Shown: positions 1 to 9,090, counted from the stretch's first letter. The stretch: 64,000 nt of DNA from an uncultured Clostridia bacterium (GCA_934233735.1 CAKQGQ010000001.1:1-64000); one strand, 5' to 3'. Made by a program: numbers and translations. The notes: a model not told the origin generated them from the sequence alone.

Positions 1-2295
1 ACGATTACAGTAGAGGACTATGCCGGAAATAAAACCACACTAGAGAATATAGCGGTGTATCAGAAGTTTCTTTTGACAATTGAAGATAGTGAAAGAAAAA
101 CAATCTACAGCCGCGAATTTAATGACGGAAGCAGGCCTTTCATTCAGCTCGGACTGCCGGAGAATGCAAAAGCAACGATTACAAGAGTTGATAATGAAAC
201 TGAACAATATATCTATGGGTATGATGCGGGTATGAACGGCTATGGTTTTCGAGTAGAACGGATGAAAGAGAATTGTACTTTCAGGCTTGAATACCAAACT
301 GAGCTTCCGCAAGTATCGATCAGTGGCGGAAACCGAAGCTGGAATACTTACGCAGCAAGTGGAAATGAAACGGTATATATTAAAGAAGATGATTCAAAGT
401 TTACCGTGAGCACGACAGACGGTTCTGCAGAATATTTTGTTTCGGAGCAGGCTTTGACGGAAGAGGATTTGAAGAATGAGCAGATTCAATGGATGCAAGG
501 TGGCGCAAACGGAGAAATCAGTATAGGGGACTTGACTGAATTTTACATCTATGCAAAGGCAGCAAACGCGGCAGGTACAATTTATGTCTCTACTGCTAAA
601 ATTGTTTTGGACGGTTCCGCTCCGATTGCCAAAGTCGGTACGGAAAACTTGCGCAACGGGGCATATTACTGGAACAGACTGCAATTCAGTATTGTGGATG
701 AAAGCACGGTAACCGTAACGGATAACGGCGTAACTTTAACCCCGAACAACGGTATTTACACGATTGCTGCAGATGAGCCAAAACCAAGAAAGCTGGGGGC
801 AACAGAGTATGATGACCCTACGCATCGCATTGTTATCACAGACAGCTGTGGCAATACGACAACTTACGACAATGTAAAAGTTTTGATTAATTATCTGGAA
901 GCTGGAAGCGTGGTAGACGATCCGAGAAAACTGCCGAATGGAATTGACATTTCGAACCTGCCGATGGGAGAAACTGCGTCGGTCACGACTACGAAGACAT
1001 TGCGGGATGCACTTGCATCTTCTGACCCTAACAAGGACGATATTTATCTGCCGGTAGACTGGGATTTTGAAAATACCGCATATGATAAGACATTAAAAAC
1101 AGAGCAAAGCTTTCGCGTTTATGGAACAATTGATATTTCGGGGCAGTCGCCACAGATTATTATTCGTAAGGGTGAAGAAACCAAGCTGCACACTTATGTG
1201 GGGTTCACCGTTGCTGCAGCAGAGACTTATAATATTACGGTAATGCCAACAGAGCACGGTGGAGTATTCCTCGTTGACAGACCGATGATGGACACAGACA
1301 TAAAAGCGTATGCAGGCGAGAATATTTCATTTACTTTGATGAGCGACAGCGGATATGCGCCGACGAGCGTTGTGGTAACTGATAGTGACGGAGAACCGGT
1401 TGAGGTGACGGAAGAAGCCGGTGGGTATAGCTATGAACAGCCGAAGGGTGGAAGCACGATTACAGTTACTTTTGCCAAGGTTACAACATACGAGATTATC
1501 CATCCGGCAAATGCGACCGGATTCGAAAACGGCACGGAGTTGGATGAAATTATGGAGGCACTTCCGAAAAGCGTGGACATCAAACTGAATGGCGATGAAA
1601 ACAACATTGTGAAGGCTCCTGTAACATGGGATCAGTCAAGCGTCTCGAAGTATGACTCAAGCAGTATCGAAGCACAGTCGGTTACGGTGAAGGGCACGGT
1701 GAATTTGAGCGGAATCGGCGTGGAGGATTTGGAAGCGAAAACGCAAATCAAAGTATTCGTAGATAAAGAATCGGAAGGTTCCGATGGCGGCGGCTCCGGC
1801 GGCAGCGGTTCGGGCGGAAGCAGCGGCGGTTCAAGTGGCGGAACAACACCGACGACTCCAACCAACCCAAGCAATCCAAATAATCCGACCGACCCAAGCG
1901 ACCCGGATAATCCATCAGATAACCCGTCAGACGATGATACAAATCTGTCATCCGTTAAGGGCAGAGTTTCCAAAATGCTCCTGTATGCACGTTCTTCAAG
2001 GACGCCGAACAAGAACATCAAGGTTGTTTTGAAGATGGATAAAAGGACGGCGGCTTCGATTGAAACCCTGAAAAAACTTGGCTACACGGTGAAGTATAAA
2101 TTCTACAGAAGCACGAAGAAATCTTCTGCATACAAAGCAAAGATTACAAAAAAGACCAAGACCTATATCAACACGAGTGGCAAGAAGGGCGTGCGCTACT
2201 ACTACAAGGCGCGAATCCTGGTCTATGACAAGAATGGCAAGTTAGTTGCACAGACAAAATTGAAACAGTGCAAATACGCTTGCCGCGTGAGATAG
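1..2295 (+). CDS. Large cell-surface protein, C-terminal part (5' end outside window)
   Basis: The reading frame is open back to base 1, so the GTG at 55 is probably internal and the gene starts upstream. The visible ~765 residues are a chain of beta-rich surface modules with few cysteines. A Bacterial-repeat/InlB-B-like module (about residues 400-500, with a GYAPTSV turn) is followed by an Ig-like segment. Then comes a Gly/Ser linker and a Pro/Asn/Thr/Asp linker (bases about 1780-1940), and a basic C-terminal domain with YRSTKKSSAY and YYYKAR motifs. There is no LPXTG sorting signal or C-terminal membrane anchor. The terminal domain resembles that of the next gene, which follows after 9 bases. 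An adhesin or wall-associated role is inferred; the ligand is unknown. Confidence 0.8.
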   Translation, partial: TITVEDYAGNKTTLENIAVYQKFLLTIEDSERKTIYSREFNDGSRPFIQLGLPENAKATITRVDNETEQYIYGYDAGMNGYGFRVERMKENCTFRLEYQTELPQVSISGGNRSWNTYAASGNETVYIKEDDSKFTVSTTDGSAEYFVSEQALTEEDLKNEQIQWMQGGANGEISIGDLTEFYIYAKAANAAGTIYVSTAKIVLDGSAPIAKVGTENLRNGAYYWNRLQFSIVDESTVTVTDNGVTLTPNNGIYTIAADEPKPRKLGATEYDDPTHRIVITDSCGNTTTYDNVKVLINYLEAGSVVDDPRKLPNGIDISNLPMGETASVTTTKTLRDALASSDPNKDDIYLPVDWDFENTAYDKTLKTEQSFRVYGTIDISGQSPQIIIRKGEETKLHTYVGFTVAAAETYNITVMPTEHGGVFLVDRPMMDTDIKAYAGENISFTLMSDSGYAPTSVVVTDSDGEPVEVTEEAGGYSYEQPKGGSTITVTFAKVTTYEIIHPANATGFENGTELDEIMEALPKSVDIKLNGDENNIVKAPVTWDQSSVSKYDSSSIEAQSVTVKGTVNLSGIGVEDLEAKTQIKVFVDKESEGSDGGGSGGSGSGGSSGGSSGGTTPTTPTNPSNPNNPTDPSDPDNPSDNPSDDDTNLSSVKGRVSKMLLYARSSRTPNKNIKVVLKMDKRTAASIETLKKLGYTVKYKFYRSTKKSSAYKAKITKKTKTYINTSGKKGVRYYYKARILVYDKNGKLVAQTKLKQCKYACRVR

Positions 2296-2304
2296 GAGGA
2301 AAAG

Positions 2305-4686
2305 ATGAAGAAGAAAAAAAGATTATTTGCGATTTTGCTGGCATTGTGCGTGGCATTTACGATGATGCCGCTCGCAGGAAGTGGAGGGGTGGCGCATGCT
2401 GAGGACGGAAACACAGCGGAAAGCATTGTAACCAGAACGACCATGCTCGACTTGACAAGTATGGCAGGAAAATATATGGCGACGGACGCAACGGAAAAGA
2501 CAGTTGACTTTACAAAAGATTCCGTAACCGACAGCGCGGAAGGCTGGTCATGGAACCATGAGACGAAAACCTTGACGCTTTCCGGCGCGAGGATAGTAGT
2601 GACGGAGCCGACTTTCGTCCCAAGCCCGATACAGATCTATAAAAACGGATATTATTACGGAGTTCTCCTTCCGGGAGATGTTACTGTTGTTTTGACAGAA
2701 GGAACCGAAAATATCATACAGGCAGGAGATGCTACGGGAGTAATCCCCGAAGGCATTGTTATTGGCTCTGTAGGCATGGGCGATGCGAGTAATTTGAATA
2801 AATCCGTCACAATATGCGGAAGCGGCAAGCTGACCGTAAAAGGTGGAAAACCCGCAAAGGGTGGAAATAAATCAGGAAGAATAAGCTCAGGGATTTATTC
2901 CGGGAATGTTATCGTCAAAGATTCAGCTGAGTTGGAATTATATGGTGATATGGCTGAGAACACAGATGCTGCTGCATACAGCCGAGGTATTGGCTGTTCA
3001 CATATGACGATTACCGACAATGCACAGGTTACGGCAAGAGGCGGTCATGTCAAGGCAGTGAATTCCAGAGAAAGCAGCGGAATATCTGCATCACAATCTT
3101 TGATAATTAACGGAAGAGCAAGTTTAAAAGCTTACGGCGGGGACGTAACAAAGAATCCGGGTGCGAGCAATGAATGGAGCAACAGCATGGGAATCTGTGC
3201 AGCTGGTTTTGAAGCTTCGGAAAACGCAAGCGTGGAGGCTTACGGTGGGAAAACCTATGGCGACCTGGCAGGTTCCAGCATGGGAGTGTACATTCATAAA
3301 ATTTACCGAGAAAATTCCGAAGCCAAACTCTCTGACAATGCTTTTTTATATGCAGAGGGAGGGCAGGCAGGTGGAAGCAGTTTCGGAATATATGGAGACA
3401 GATATGCAGACCAGCAAAGTCTTTTAACGATTGAAGATAATGCTTACATTGAAGCTGTCGGCAAAGAAATCAAAGGCACAGACAGCACCGACCGCTCCAA
3501 CGGAATCTCAACATATGGGATGACAATCAGCGGCGGCACCGTCATCGCAAGTGCAGAAGCGGTGAATGAAGGATTAAACCGCAGCATTGCCGCAATCTCT
3601 TTATTAACGCAACCTCCGCAGCCAACCTATGCGGAAGGGTTAACCCCTGTAGTAAAAGCAGGAACGACAGAAACGGACGCCGTAAAAATTGAGTCGCCGG
3701 ATGAAGCTACCTATGCAAAACGCTGGGTCAAGATTCAAACAAGGGAGTCTAACTACGCCATTACCGCGGCTCCTTCCGTAATCGATTTCGGAACTGTTAA
3801 GACAGGCTATGCACAGCCGGCACCAAAGACGGTAACGATCACAAATACCGGAAACGAAACCGTTGAGCTGACAGATGTGCTTTTGCAGAAAAACAGCAAT
3901 TACACCGTGAGCGGACCTTTGGAAAGCCGAATCGCTCCGAGAAGAACCGCGGAAATCACCGTGCAGCCGAAAGAAGGGCTTGCAGGCGGCGAATATAACG
4001 AAACCCTTACGATTTCGGGAAGCAACAAAGTTTCGGCAAGTGTGCAACTGAAGTTCAATGTAATAAAAAGCAGCGGAAGCAGCTCCGGCGGCGGCAGCTA
4101 CGTACCGGTTCAGAAGCCGACGATTTTAGCAGGCGAGGGCTTCCAAACGACGCTCAGCGCGGACGGAACGAAGCTCACAATCACCGCGGCAGCCGGCTAT
4201 GAAATTCAGGATGTTTTGCTGAACGGTGTGTCCAAGGGCTCTGTGACGCAGCTAAGCGGATTAAAGACCGGCGACAAAGTCGAAATCAAGACGGCGAAGA
4301 AGGCGGAGTCAGCTGAACCAAGTAAGCCAACTGACCCGACAAACCCTTCGGCCGACAAGAACGCAAAAATAATCAAAGGGGTTGAAAAAACAACCGTCAC
4401 ATTGAAGTCCAAGCTTACAAAGAACAAAAAGATTCTTTTGTCATGGACGAAGTCGAGAGGTTATAAGGTTGATCGTTTTGAAATTTATCGCTCTGTGAAG
4501 AAAAACAGCGGTTACGGCAAGAAGGCATTCTTTGCGACTAAGAACGGAGAGGTTTCAACCTATCTGAATACGAAGAATCTGAGAACAGGCAAAACCTACT
4601 ATTACAAACTTCGCGCCGTTTGCACGATTGATGGTCAGAAATATTATACGCAGTGGTCGAACAAAGCATGGCGGACCGTAAAATAA
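2305..4686 (+). CDS. Secreted carbohydrate-binding-like surface protein with choice-of-anchor D and Fn3-like domains
   Basis: Start ATG sits 7 bases after AGGAGG. The protein has 793 residues and a typical signal peptide (MKKKKRL, hydrophobic core, cleavage near AHA-ED at about residue 32). Residues ~60-450 are Gly/Asn-rich beta-helix-like turns with repeated 'dnA.v.a.GG' patterns, as in clostridial carbohydrate-binding domain proteins. Residues ~475-590 match choice-of-anchor D/ASPM-SPD-2-Hydin-type folds (IDFGTVKTG, TITNTGNETVEL). A Ser/Gly linker, a short repeat domain and a Lys-rich Fn3-like domain (YRSVKKNSGYG, YYYKLRAV, ending AWRTVK) follow. That C-terminal domain is shared with the upstream gene. 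No sortase motif is present. It is probably an exported surface protein cotranscribed with its neighbour; the ligand is not predictable. Confidence 0.85.
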   Translation: MKKKKRLFAILLALCVAFTMMPLAGSGGVAHAEDGNTAESIVTRTTMLDLTSMAGKYMATDATEKTVDFTKDSVTDSAEGWSWNHETKTLTLSGARIVVTEPTFVPSPIQIYKNGYYYGVLLPGDVTVVLTEGTENIIQAGDATGVIPEGIVIGSVGMGDASNLNKSVTICGSGKLTVKGGKPAKGGNKSGRISSGIYSGNVIVKDSAELELYGDMAENTDAAAYSRGIGCSHMTITDNAQVTARGGHVKAVNSRESSGISASQSLIINGRASLKAYGGDVTKNPGASNEWSNSMGICAAGFEASENASVEAYGGKTYGDLAGSSMGVYIHKIYRENSEAKLSDNAFLYAEGGQAGGSSFGIYGDRYADQQSLLTIEDNAYIEAVGKEIKGTDSTDRSNGISTYGMTISGGTVIASAEAVNEGLNRSIAAISLLTQPPQPTYAEGLTPVVKAGTTETDAVKIESPDEATYAKRWVKIQTRESNYAITAAPSVIDFGTVKTGYAQPAPKTVTITNTGNETVELTDVLLQKNSNYTVSGPLESRIAPRRTAEITVQPKEGLAGGEYNETLTISGSNKVSASVQLKFNVIKSSGSSSGGGSYVPVQKPTILAGEGFQTTLSADGTKLTITAAAGYEIQDVLLNGVSKGSVTQLSGLKTGDKVEIKTAKKAESAEPSKPTDPTNPSADKNAKIIKGVEKTTVTLKSKLTKNKKILLSWTKSRGYKVDRFEIYRSVKKNSGYGKKAFFATKNGEVSTYLNTKNLRTGKTYYYKLRAVCTIDGQKYYTQWSNKAWRTVK

Positions 4687-4714
4687 GAAAAGTGTGAAAA
4701 AAATATAAAAAAAT

Positions 4715-4747
4715 GGGGCATATCATGGTGATATGCCCCTAAAAATT
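4715..4747 (+). terminator. Intrinsic terminator after surface-protein pair
   Basis: A 10-bp perfect stem (GGGGCATATC / GATATGCCCC) with a 5-base loop is followed by an A/T-rich tail including TTTT. It lies 28 bases past the stop codon and ends the surface-protein unit. Confidence 0.8.
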
Positions 4748-4807
4748 TTGTAAGTGTAAATTTGTAATTTTAAAAAGTAAATTTAAAAATTGTAAGTGTA
4801 AATTTGT
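4748..4807 (+). repeat. 18-bp direct repeat pair in A/T-rich spacer
   Basis: TTGTAAGTGTAAATTTGT occurs at 4748-4765 and again at 4790-4807, with a degenerate third copy (AAAGTAAATTTAAA) between. It lies between the terminator and the mrp promoter. Function is unknown; it could be a regulator site or a small duplication. Confidence 0.6.
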
Positions 4808-4889
4808 TATCTCTTTTTATTGTTATGGTATAAGTTTATGCTATTTAATCATTTTTGTCAATAGTGTTTTGGATGGAGGTGTTTTCCCC

Positions 4890-4919
4890 TTGACATTCGG
4901 GGCATAATGAGAGTAAAGT
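4890..4919 (+). promoter_or_regulatory. Probable sigma-A promoter for mrp
   Basis: TTGACA (4890-4895) and TAAAGT (4914-4919) are separated by 18 bases, 34 bases upstream of the mrp start codon. Confidence 0.5.
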
Positions 4920-4953
4920 AGATATTGGTACAGAATGCAGGAGGTGCAGAAAA

Positions 4954-5793
4954 ATGAATGGACAATCAAATGTAAAAAAAGTAATCGGTGTTGTATCGGG
5001 CAAAGGCGGCGTCGGAAAATCTTCCGTAACCTCCATGCTTGCCGTTGCAACGCAAAGATTGGGATATAAAGTGGCTGTTTTGGACGCAGATATCACGGGA
5101 CCGTCGATTCCGCAAGCCTTTGGAATCAAAGCAAAGGCGCAGGGTACGGACGAAGAAATTTTCCCGGTTGAATCCAAGACGGGAATCAAAGCAATTTCGG
5201 TGAACGCGCTTTTGGAGGACGAGACCGATCCGGTTGTTTGGAGGGGACCGGTGCTTTCGGGCGTAATTCAGCAGTTTTGGGATAATGTTGTCTGGGGCGA
5301 CATCGATGTGATGTATGTGGACATGCCGCCGGGCACCGGCGATGTGGCGCTGACGGTGTTCCAGTCGCTTCCGCTTGACGGAATCGTAATCGTGACATCG
5401 CCACAGGAACTGGTTTCCATGATCGTCGAAAAGGCAGTAAAAATGGCACAGCTCATGAATGTTCCGGTAATCGGAATCGTTGAAAATATGTCATTCTTCA
5501 CCTGTCCGGACTGCGGCAAAAACCACAAAATCTTCGGCGACGGTCATGTAAACGAGGTCGCTGCCAAGTATGAAATCGGCACAATTTCGGAAATTCCAAT
5601 CAATCAGAAGATTGCGGCTGCCTGCGATAAGGGCATGATTGAGCTTTTTGACGGCGACTGGCTTGACAACATGGTTGAGGCTTGTCTTGCCGCGGACAAT
5701 CCGAACAAGCACGACGGAATGCCACAGGCACCGGAAGGCTGCACACACGACTGCGGAAGCTGCGGTGTGGACGGCTGCGGAAGCCGGCAGTAG
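4954..5793 (+). CDS. mrp: Mrp/NBP35-family Fe-S cluster carrier ATPase
   Basis: 279 residues, start ATG preceded by AGGAGG. A deviant Walker A of the Mrp/MinD class (KGGVGKS, residues 17-23), DADITGPSIP, a Walker B-like VDMPPGTGD, and the family CPDC pair (about residue 185) that holds a bridging [4Fe-4S] cluster in Mrp dimers are all visible. The C-terminus adds a Cys-rich tail (CTHDCGSCGVDGC), a feature often seen in anaerobe Mrp proteins and a plausible second metal site. The known family role is ATP-dependent transfer of Fe-S clusters to apo-proteins in the cytoplasm. The gene is transcribed alone from its own promoter and ends at the 5957 hairpin. Confidence 0.93.
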   Translation: MNGQSNVKKVIGVVSGKGGVGKSSVTSMLAVATQRLGYKVAVLDADITGPSIPQAFGIKAKAQGTDEEIFPVESKTGIKAISVNALLEDETDPVVWRGPVLSGVIQQFWDNVVWGDIDVMYVDMPPGTGDVALTVFQSLPLDGIVIVTSPQELVSMIVEKAVKMAQLMNVPVIGIVENMSFFTCPDCGKNHKIFGDGHVNEVAAKYEIGTISEIPINQKIAAACDKGMIELFDGDWLDNMVEACLAADNPNKHDGMPQAPEGCTHDCGSCGVDGCGSRQ

Positions 5794-5956
5794 GACGGAG
5801 GCTCGAAACGCCCGCGCGGACTTGCGAGCGGATTGAAGCCCGCCCGCATGCACGAGCAATCATATAGGGAGCGCTTTCGAGCGGCGCGAGGATCAAGAGC
5901 CTGCCGGCCTGCCGAAAGCGAACATCGTATGTCGATTAACATATGCAAAATTCATC
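5794..5956. other. G+C-rich spacer after mrp, no gene seen
   Basis: This spacer is clearly richer in G+C than its surroundings (CGCCCGCGCGG, GCGGCGCGAGG). Short ORFs on both strands overlap here, but none has a ribosome binding site or recognisable product. Similar G+C-rich tails follow the J-domain gene (7715-7811). Confidence 0.4.
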
Positions 5957-5984
5957 AAAAGCACACACACCGTGTGCTTTTTCG
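5957..5984 (+). terminator. Intrinsic terminator upstream of DUF5685 gene
   Basis: AAAAGCACAC pairs with GTGTGCTTTT around a 5-base loop, giving a U-rich 3' end on both strands. It probably ends mrp transcription. Confidence 0.75.
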
Positions 5985-6025
5985 GTTTAAGATATGGTTG
6001 AAGCGAAACGAAAGGAATTTTGATG

Positions 6026-6868
6026 ATGTTCGGCTATGTACTGGTGAATAAACCCGAATTGAAAATAAAAGAATTTGACGCCTATCGAAGCTGCTACTGC
6101 GGACTTTGCCACGCTTTGAAGGACAGGCACGGTCTGGCAGGACGGCTGACGCTGAATTACGATATGACGTTTCTGATTATGATTCTGGCGGATCTTTACG
6201 ACGAAAAGGAAAGCTGCGACTGCCATCACTGCATCGTGCACCCGCTTGAGAAACACAACTGCAGGCGGAGCAGCGTGACGGACTACTGTGCGGATATGTG
6301 CGTTTTGCTGGCGTATTACAAGTGTCGGGACGACTGGAAAGATGAGCATAAACTCAAGGCGCGGCTTGCGATGGCGGCACTTTCGCGGAAGGCAAAGCGT
6401 GTGGCTGCGCGCTACCCGGAAAAGGCGGATTTTGTTGAGAAAAAGATGAATATGCTCGAAATCGTGGAAAATGCAAAGAATCTGCCAATTGACAAAGTTG
6501 CAAAGGTTTTCGGTGAGATTATGGCTGAGATTTTTGTATACAAAGACGATTTTTGGAAGGAAGACCTCTACAAAGTCGGATTCTTCTTAGGAAAATTCAT
6601 CTATCTGCTCGATGCCTATGAGGACATCGAGAAAGACATCAAAACCGGCGATTACAACCCGTTCAAAGAGCTTTACGGAAAACCCGGTTTCGACGATCAG
6701 GTGCTGAACCTGCTTCTGCTGATGATTGGCGAGTGTACGGACGCGTTTGAGCGTCTGCCGCTTGTGGAAAATGTTGAAATTTTGAGGAATATTTTATACT
6801 CCGGCGTTTGGGTGCGCTACGGCAAAGCCAAAGCGGAGAAGATTAAAAAGGAAAGCGAGAAAAAATAG
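6026..6868 (+). CDS. DUF5685 family protein (Cys-rich, possibly metal-binding)
   Basis: 280 residues. TTG, ATG and ATG codons are stacked at 6020, 6023 and 6026; the last gives the MFGY start usual in this family and lies ~9 bases after AAAGGA. The N-terminal third carries conserved cysteines: CYCGLC (C23, C25, C28), CDCHHC (C64, C66, C69), C79, C88, C92 and C100. The rest is helical and acidic/basic. The Cys pattern suggests metal binding, but the family has no established function. The stop codon is 3 bases from the start of the J-domain gene, so the pair is probably cotranscribed and translationally coupled; a chaperone-associated role is inference. Confidence 0.8.
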   Translation: MFGYVLVNKPELKIKEFDAYRSCYCGLCHALKDRHGLAGRLTLNYDMTFLIMILADLYDEKESCDCHHCIVHPLEKHNCRRSSVTDYCADMCVLLAYYKCRDDWKDEHKLKARLAMAALSRKAKRVAARYPEKADFVEKKMNMLEIVENAKNLPIDKVAKVFGEIMAEIFVYKDDFWKEDLYKVGFFLGKFIYLLDAYEDIEKDIKTGDYNPFKELYGKPGFDDQVLNLLLLMIGECTDAFERLPLVENVEILRNILYSGVWVRYGKAKAEKIKKESEKK

Positions 6869-6871
6869 TCC

Positions 6872-7714
6872 ATGGATCCATACAAAGTGCTGGGCGTCTC
6901 CTATGATGCCACCGAGGATGAAATTAAAAAAGCATACAGGGCGCTGAGCCGCAAATACCATCCGGATGCGAATGTTGGAAAGCCGAACCAAAAGGAGCTT
7001 GAGGAAAAGTTCAAAGAGGTTCAGCAGGCATACAGCATGATTATGGATCAGAGACAGGGCAAAAATCAGGCGCAGCAGGGTTACGGCTACGGGGCGCAGG
7101 GCTCGCAGGGGCAGAGCGGTCAAGGCTTTGGCGGTCAGGGTTTTGGCGGACAGGGAGACCCGTTTGGCGGTTTCGGTTTTGGTGGTTTTGGCTTCGGCGG
7201 TTTCGGTGACTTCTGGGGCTTCGGCGGCCAGGGCGGAACAGGCCAAGGGCAGGGGCAAGGCTCGCAGGGCTACGGCTATTCCGGTCAAAACGGTGGTGCC
7301 TATGCGGGCGCGCAGGCAGAATCCAAAGACGAGCAGTATCTGCGCGCGGCTTTGAACTATATTCAGAATGGCTATTACCGCGAAGGCCTGAATGTGCTGG
7401 AACAGGTGGAAGATCGCCGCGGAAGCTGGTACTACTACAGCGCAATCGCCAACTATAAAGTGGGAAATAACGCGATTGCTCTCGACCATGCGAAAACAGC
7501 CTGCGCTTTCGAACCGGACAACCCGTATTACCGCTCGCTGCTTAATCAGCTTCAGGGCGGTGAGAATCGGTACCAGCAGCGCAGCGCACGCTATGGCGGC
7601 AATCCGTCGATGCAGGGCAGCAACTACTGTGGACAGATTTGCGGAACAATGCTCTGCGCAAGCCTTTGCTGCAGCGGCGGCCGCCTCGGACTGCCGATTC
7701 TATGCTGCCTGTAG
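6872..7714 (+). CDS. J-domain (DnaJ-like) co-chaperone protein with TPR-like C-terminal region
   Basis: 280 residues. The J domain occupies residues 1-65, with DPYKVLGV, the HPD motif at 30-32 and the QQAYSMI helix IV. Residues ~68-145 are a Gln/Gly/Phe-rich flexible stretch with [12 protein letters not shown] repeats. Residues ~150-230 form TPR-like helices ([25 protein letters not shown]). The last ~30 residues are Cys-rich and hydrophobic ([15 protein letters not shown]), suggesting lipid or metal association. It lacks the DnaJ zinc-finger CxxCxGxG repeats, so it is not canonical DnaJ. A J-domain protein stimulates DnaK-type ATPase; the client is unknown. It follows the DUF5685 gene directly. 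Confidence 0.85.
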   Translation: MDPYKVLGVSYDATEDEIKKAYRALSRKYHPDANVGKPNQKELEEKFKEVQQAYSMIMDQRQGKNQAQQGYGYGAQGSQGQSGQGFGGQGFGGQGDPFGGFGFGGFGFGGFGDFWGFGGQGGTGQGQGQGSQGYGYSGQNGGAYAGAQAESKDEQYLRAALNYIQNGYYREGLNVLEQVEDRRGSWYYYSAIANYKVGNNAIALDHAKTACAFEPDNPYYRSLLNQLQGGENRYQQRSARYGGNPSMQGSNYCGQICGTMLCASLCCSGGRLGLPILCCL

Positions 7715-7811
7715 GGCGCCGCGGCGCGCGCGAAAACGCCCGCATATAAAGCTCGCAGATGGCATGGCGCGTTTGGCCTTGCGCGGTCCGGCGTGCCGTG
7801 TTTGAGCGCGT
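7715..7811. other. G+C-rich tail after J-domain gene
   Basis: Dense GC/CG dinucleotides (GGCGCCGCGGCGCGCGCG) lead to the left end of the MITE-like element. No supported gene is seen. Confidence 0.4.
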
Positions 7812-8071
7812 AAATGTATATTTACATACCAAAATCCGTTTTTAGGCACTTTGGCGTGTAAAAAAATACAGTAAATGGAAAACCTCTTTCGAGTGACATA
7901 AGCGAGAAAAAAAACAGATATCTAAAAGTGTTGAAATTTCAACACTTTTTTTGTGCCTGAAAAGGCACTCACTCACAGAATGTTTGAAGATAAGAAGTCA
8001 ACTGTATAAAACTGGGAAAAAATACACGCCGACAGATGTTTTTTTGCAATTTGGCATGTAAATATACATTT
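7812..8071 (-). mobile_element. MITE-like element A (260 bp)
   Basis: It is bounded by 16-bp perfect terminal inverted repeats, AAATGTATATTTACAT at 7812-7827 and its complement at 8056-8071. It holds a perfect 26-bp palindrome at 7924-7949. On the minus strand it shares an internal block (complement of 8002-8030, with GTGTATTTTTT and TTTTATACAG) and a TATTTTTTTACAC block with element B at 11395-11673. The distance from terminal repeat to palindrome is about 107 bases in both. No ORF encodes a transposase, so it would be non-autonomous. The MITE label is inference; a structured RNA or regulatory element is the alternative. Confidence 0.6.
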
Positions 8072-8171
8072 TGCATTTTGAGTGGGCTTTGGAAAGAAGG
8101 GAAGGAGAATAAGCACGGCAGGATTATAAAGGAATAAATATAATATAATTTAAATAATAGAAAAAAATGTA

Positions 8172-8200
8172 TTTACAAACACAAGAATAAATGATATAAT
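8172..8200 (+). promoter_or_regulatory. Promoter of the PD-(D/E)XK-like gene
   Basis: TTTACA (8172-8177), 17 bases, TATAAT (8195-8200), 32 bases before the start codon. The flanks are A/T-rich. Confidence 0.7.
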
Positions 8201-8232
8201 TTTCCAAAATAAATAGAGAGAGGAAAAATCAA

Positions 8233-9024
8233 ATGGGGATTTTGGAAATTGTAAAACAAAACTGCGAACTTGATGAACGCATTCTGGGACAAATCAATCA
8301 AATACCGTGCCCGAGAATTGAGGGAAGCCTTAAACTAAGGAAAAAAGATGGAAATCGGCAGATCTACATCAAACTTAAAGGGGATGCGGTGTACCGATAT
8401 GCATCCAAGCATGATTCGAAGACACAGGCAAAAGTGAATCGCCTGAAATTGAAGCGTTTTTTGGAAGAAAGCCGTAAGGTTTTGGAAAGAAACATAGCAC
8501 TGCAGGAAAATTTCGTAAAGAATTATTTGCCATATAGCTTGGATGCGATTAATGCACAGATGTCGGCGGCCTATCAATCCGAAGGCAAGAGATTACTGAA
8601 AAATCAGATAGACCGCCAGTCGCAAAATCCATATCGGAGGGATTTGCTGATACATAAGACAAGCGCGGGGATTTTTGTACGGAGCAAAGGAGAGGTTGTG
8701 ATTGCGGATGTTTTGGACAGTCTTGGGATTGACTTTTTTTATGAGAAAAAGCTTGTTTTGCTTGACGAGGACGGAAATGAGAGAACTCTCTATCCGGACT
8801 TTACGATTTTGCTGAGGGGCGGACGAATTTATTATTGGGAGCATGAGGGGATGCTGACGGATTTGGAGTATGTGCGGCGAAATCAGGAAAAGGAGCAGCT
8901 TTATTTTCGCAACGGGATTTATGCGCCGAATAATTTGATTGTGTCGATGGACGGGGCGGACGGAAGCATCGATGCGGATGGAATCAGGCGGATGGCACAG
9001 GCTTTGCTCGTGCCGCTGATGTGA
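8233..9024 (+). CDS. Putative PD-(D/E)XK-fold nuclease-like protein, unknown function
   Basis: 263 residues, start ATG after AGAGAGG. The N-terminal half is basic and helical with a coiled-coil-like stretch (residues ~62-95). The C-terminal part has the order expected of PD-(D/E)XK enzymes: RSKGE (E154), YPDF (D189), and YYWEHEG (E203) in place of the E-x-K strand, the WEH form seen in some helicase- and defence-associated relatives. It has its own promoter and lies alone between MITE-like element A and a convergent gene. The fold is inferred from motif spacing only. DNA cleavage is not shown, and the Lys of the motif is not evident (His/Glu instead). Confidence 0.6.
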   Translation: MGILEIVKQNCELDERILGQINQIPCPRIEGSLKLRKKDGNRQIYIKLKGDAVYRYASKHDSKTQAKVNRLKLKRFLEESRKVLERNIALQENFVKNYLPYSLDAINAQMSAAYQSEGKRLLKNQIDRQSQNPYRRDLLIHKTSAGIFVRSKGEVVIADVLDSLGIDFFYEKKLVLLDEDGNERTLYPDFTILLRGGRIYYWEHEGMLTDLEYVRRNQEKEQLYFRNGIYAPNNLIVSMDGADGSIDADGIRRMAQALLVPLM

Positions 9025-9090
9025 ATGCCGGGAGAGGCTTGCGGCGAAAGTACGGAACGAAATACGAGCTGCGAGCGCGACTGACGTAAC

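Noticed and set aside
1632..2021. 129-residue antisense ORF over the Gly/Ser and Pro/Asn linkers of the first surface protein
   Set aside because: It arises from the repetitive linker DNA and shows no recognisable domain or RBS.
1..4686. LPXTG sortase-anchored proteins
   Set aside because: Neither C-terminus has LPXTG, a hydrophobic segment or a basic tail of that type.
4748..4807. CRISPR array
   Set aside because: Only two 18-bp copies with a 24-base A/T-rich gap; no regular array anywhere in the window.
5794..6019. tRNA or small RNA gene in the G+C-rich spacer after mrp
   Set aside because: No cloverleaf or T-loop GTTCRA consensus in the right place; only a simple terminator hairpin was found.
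6794..7489. 231-residue antisense ORF over the J-domain gene
   Set aside because: Shadow of the Gly-rich coding stretch. The translation is Ala/Leu/Thr low-complexity and no promoter or RBS fits.
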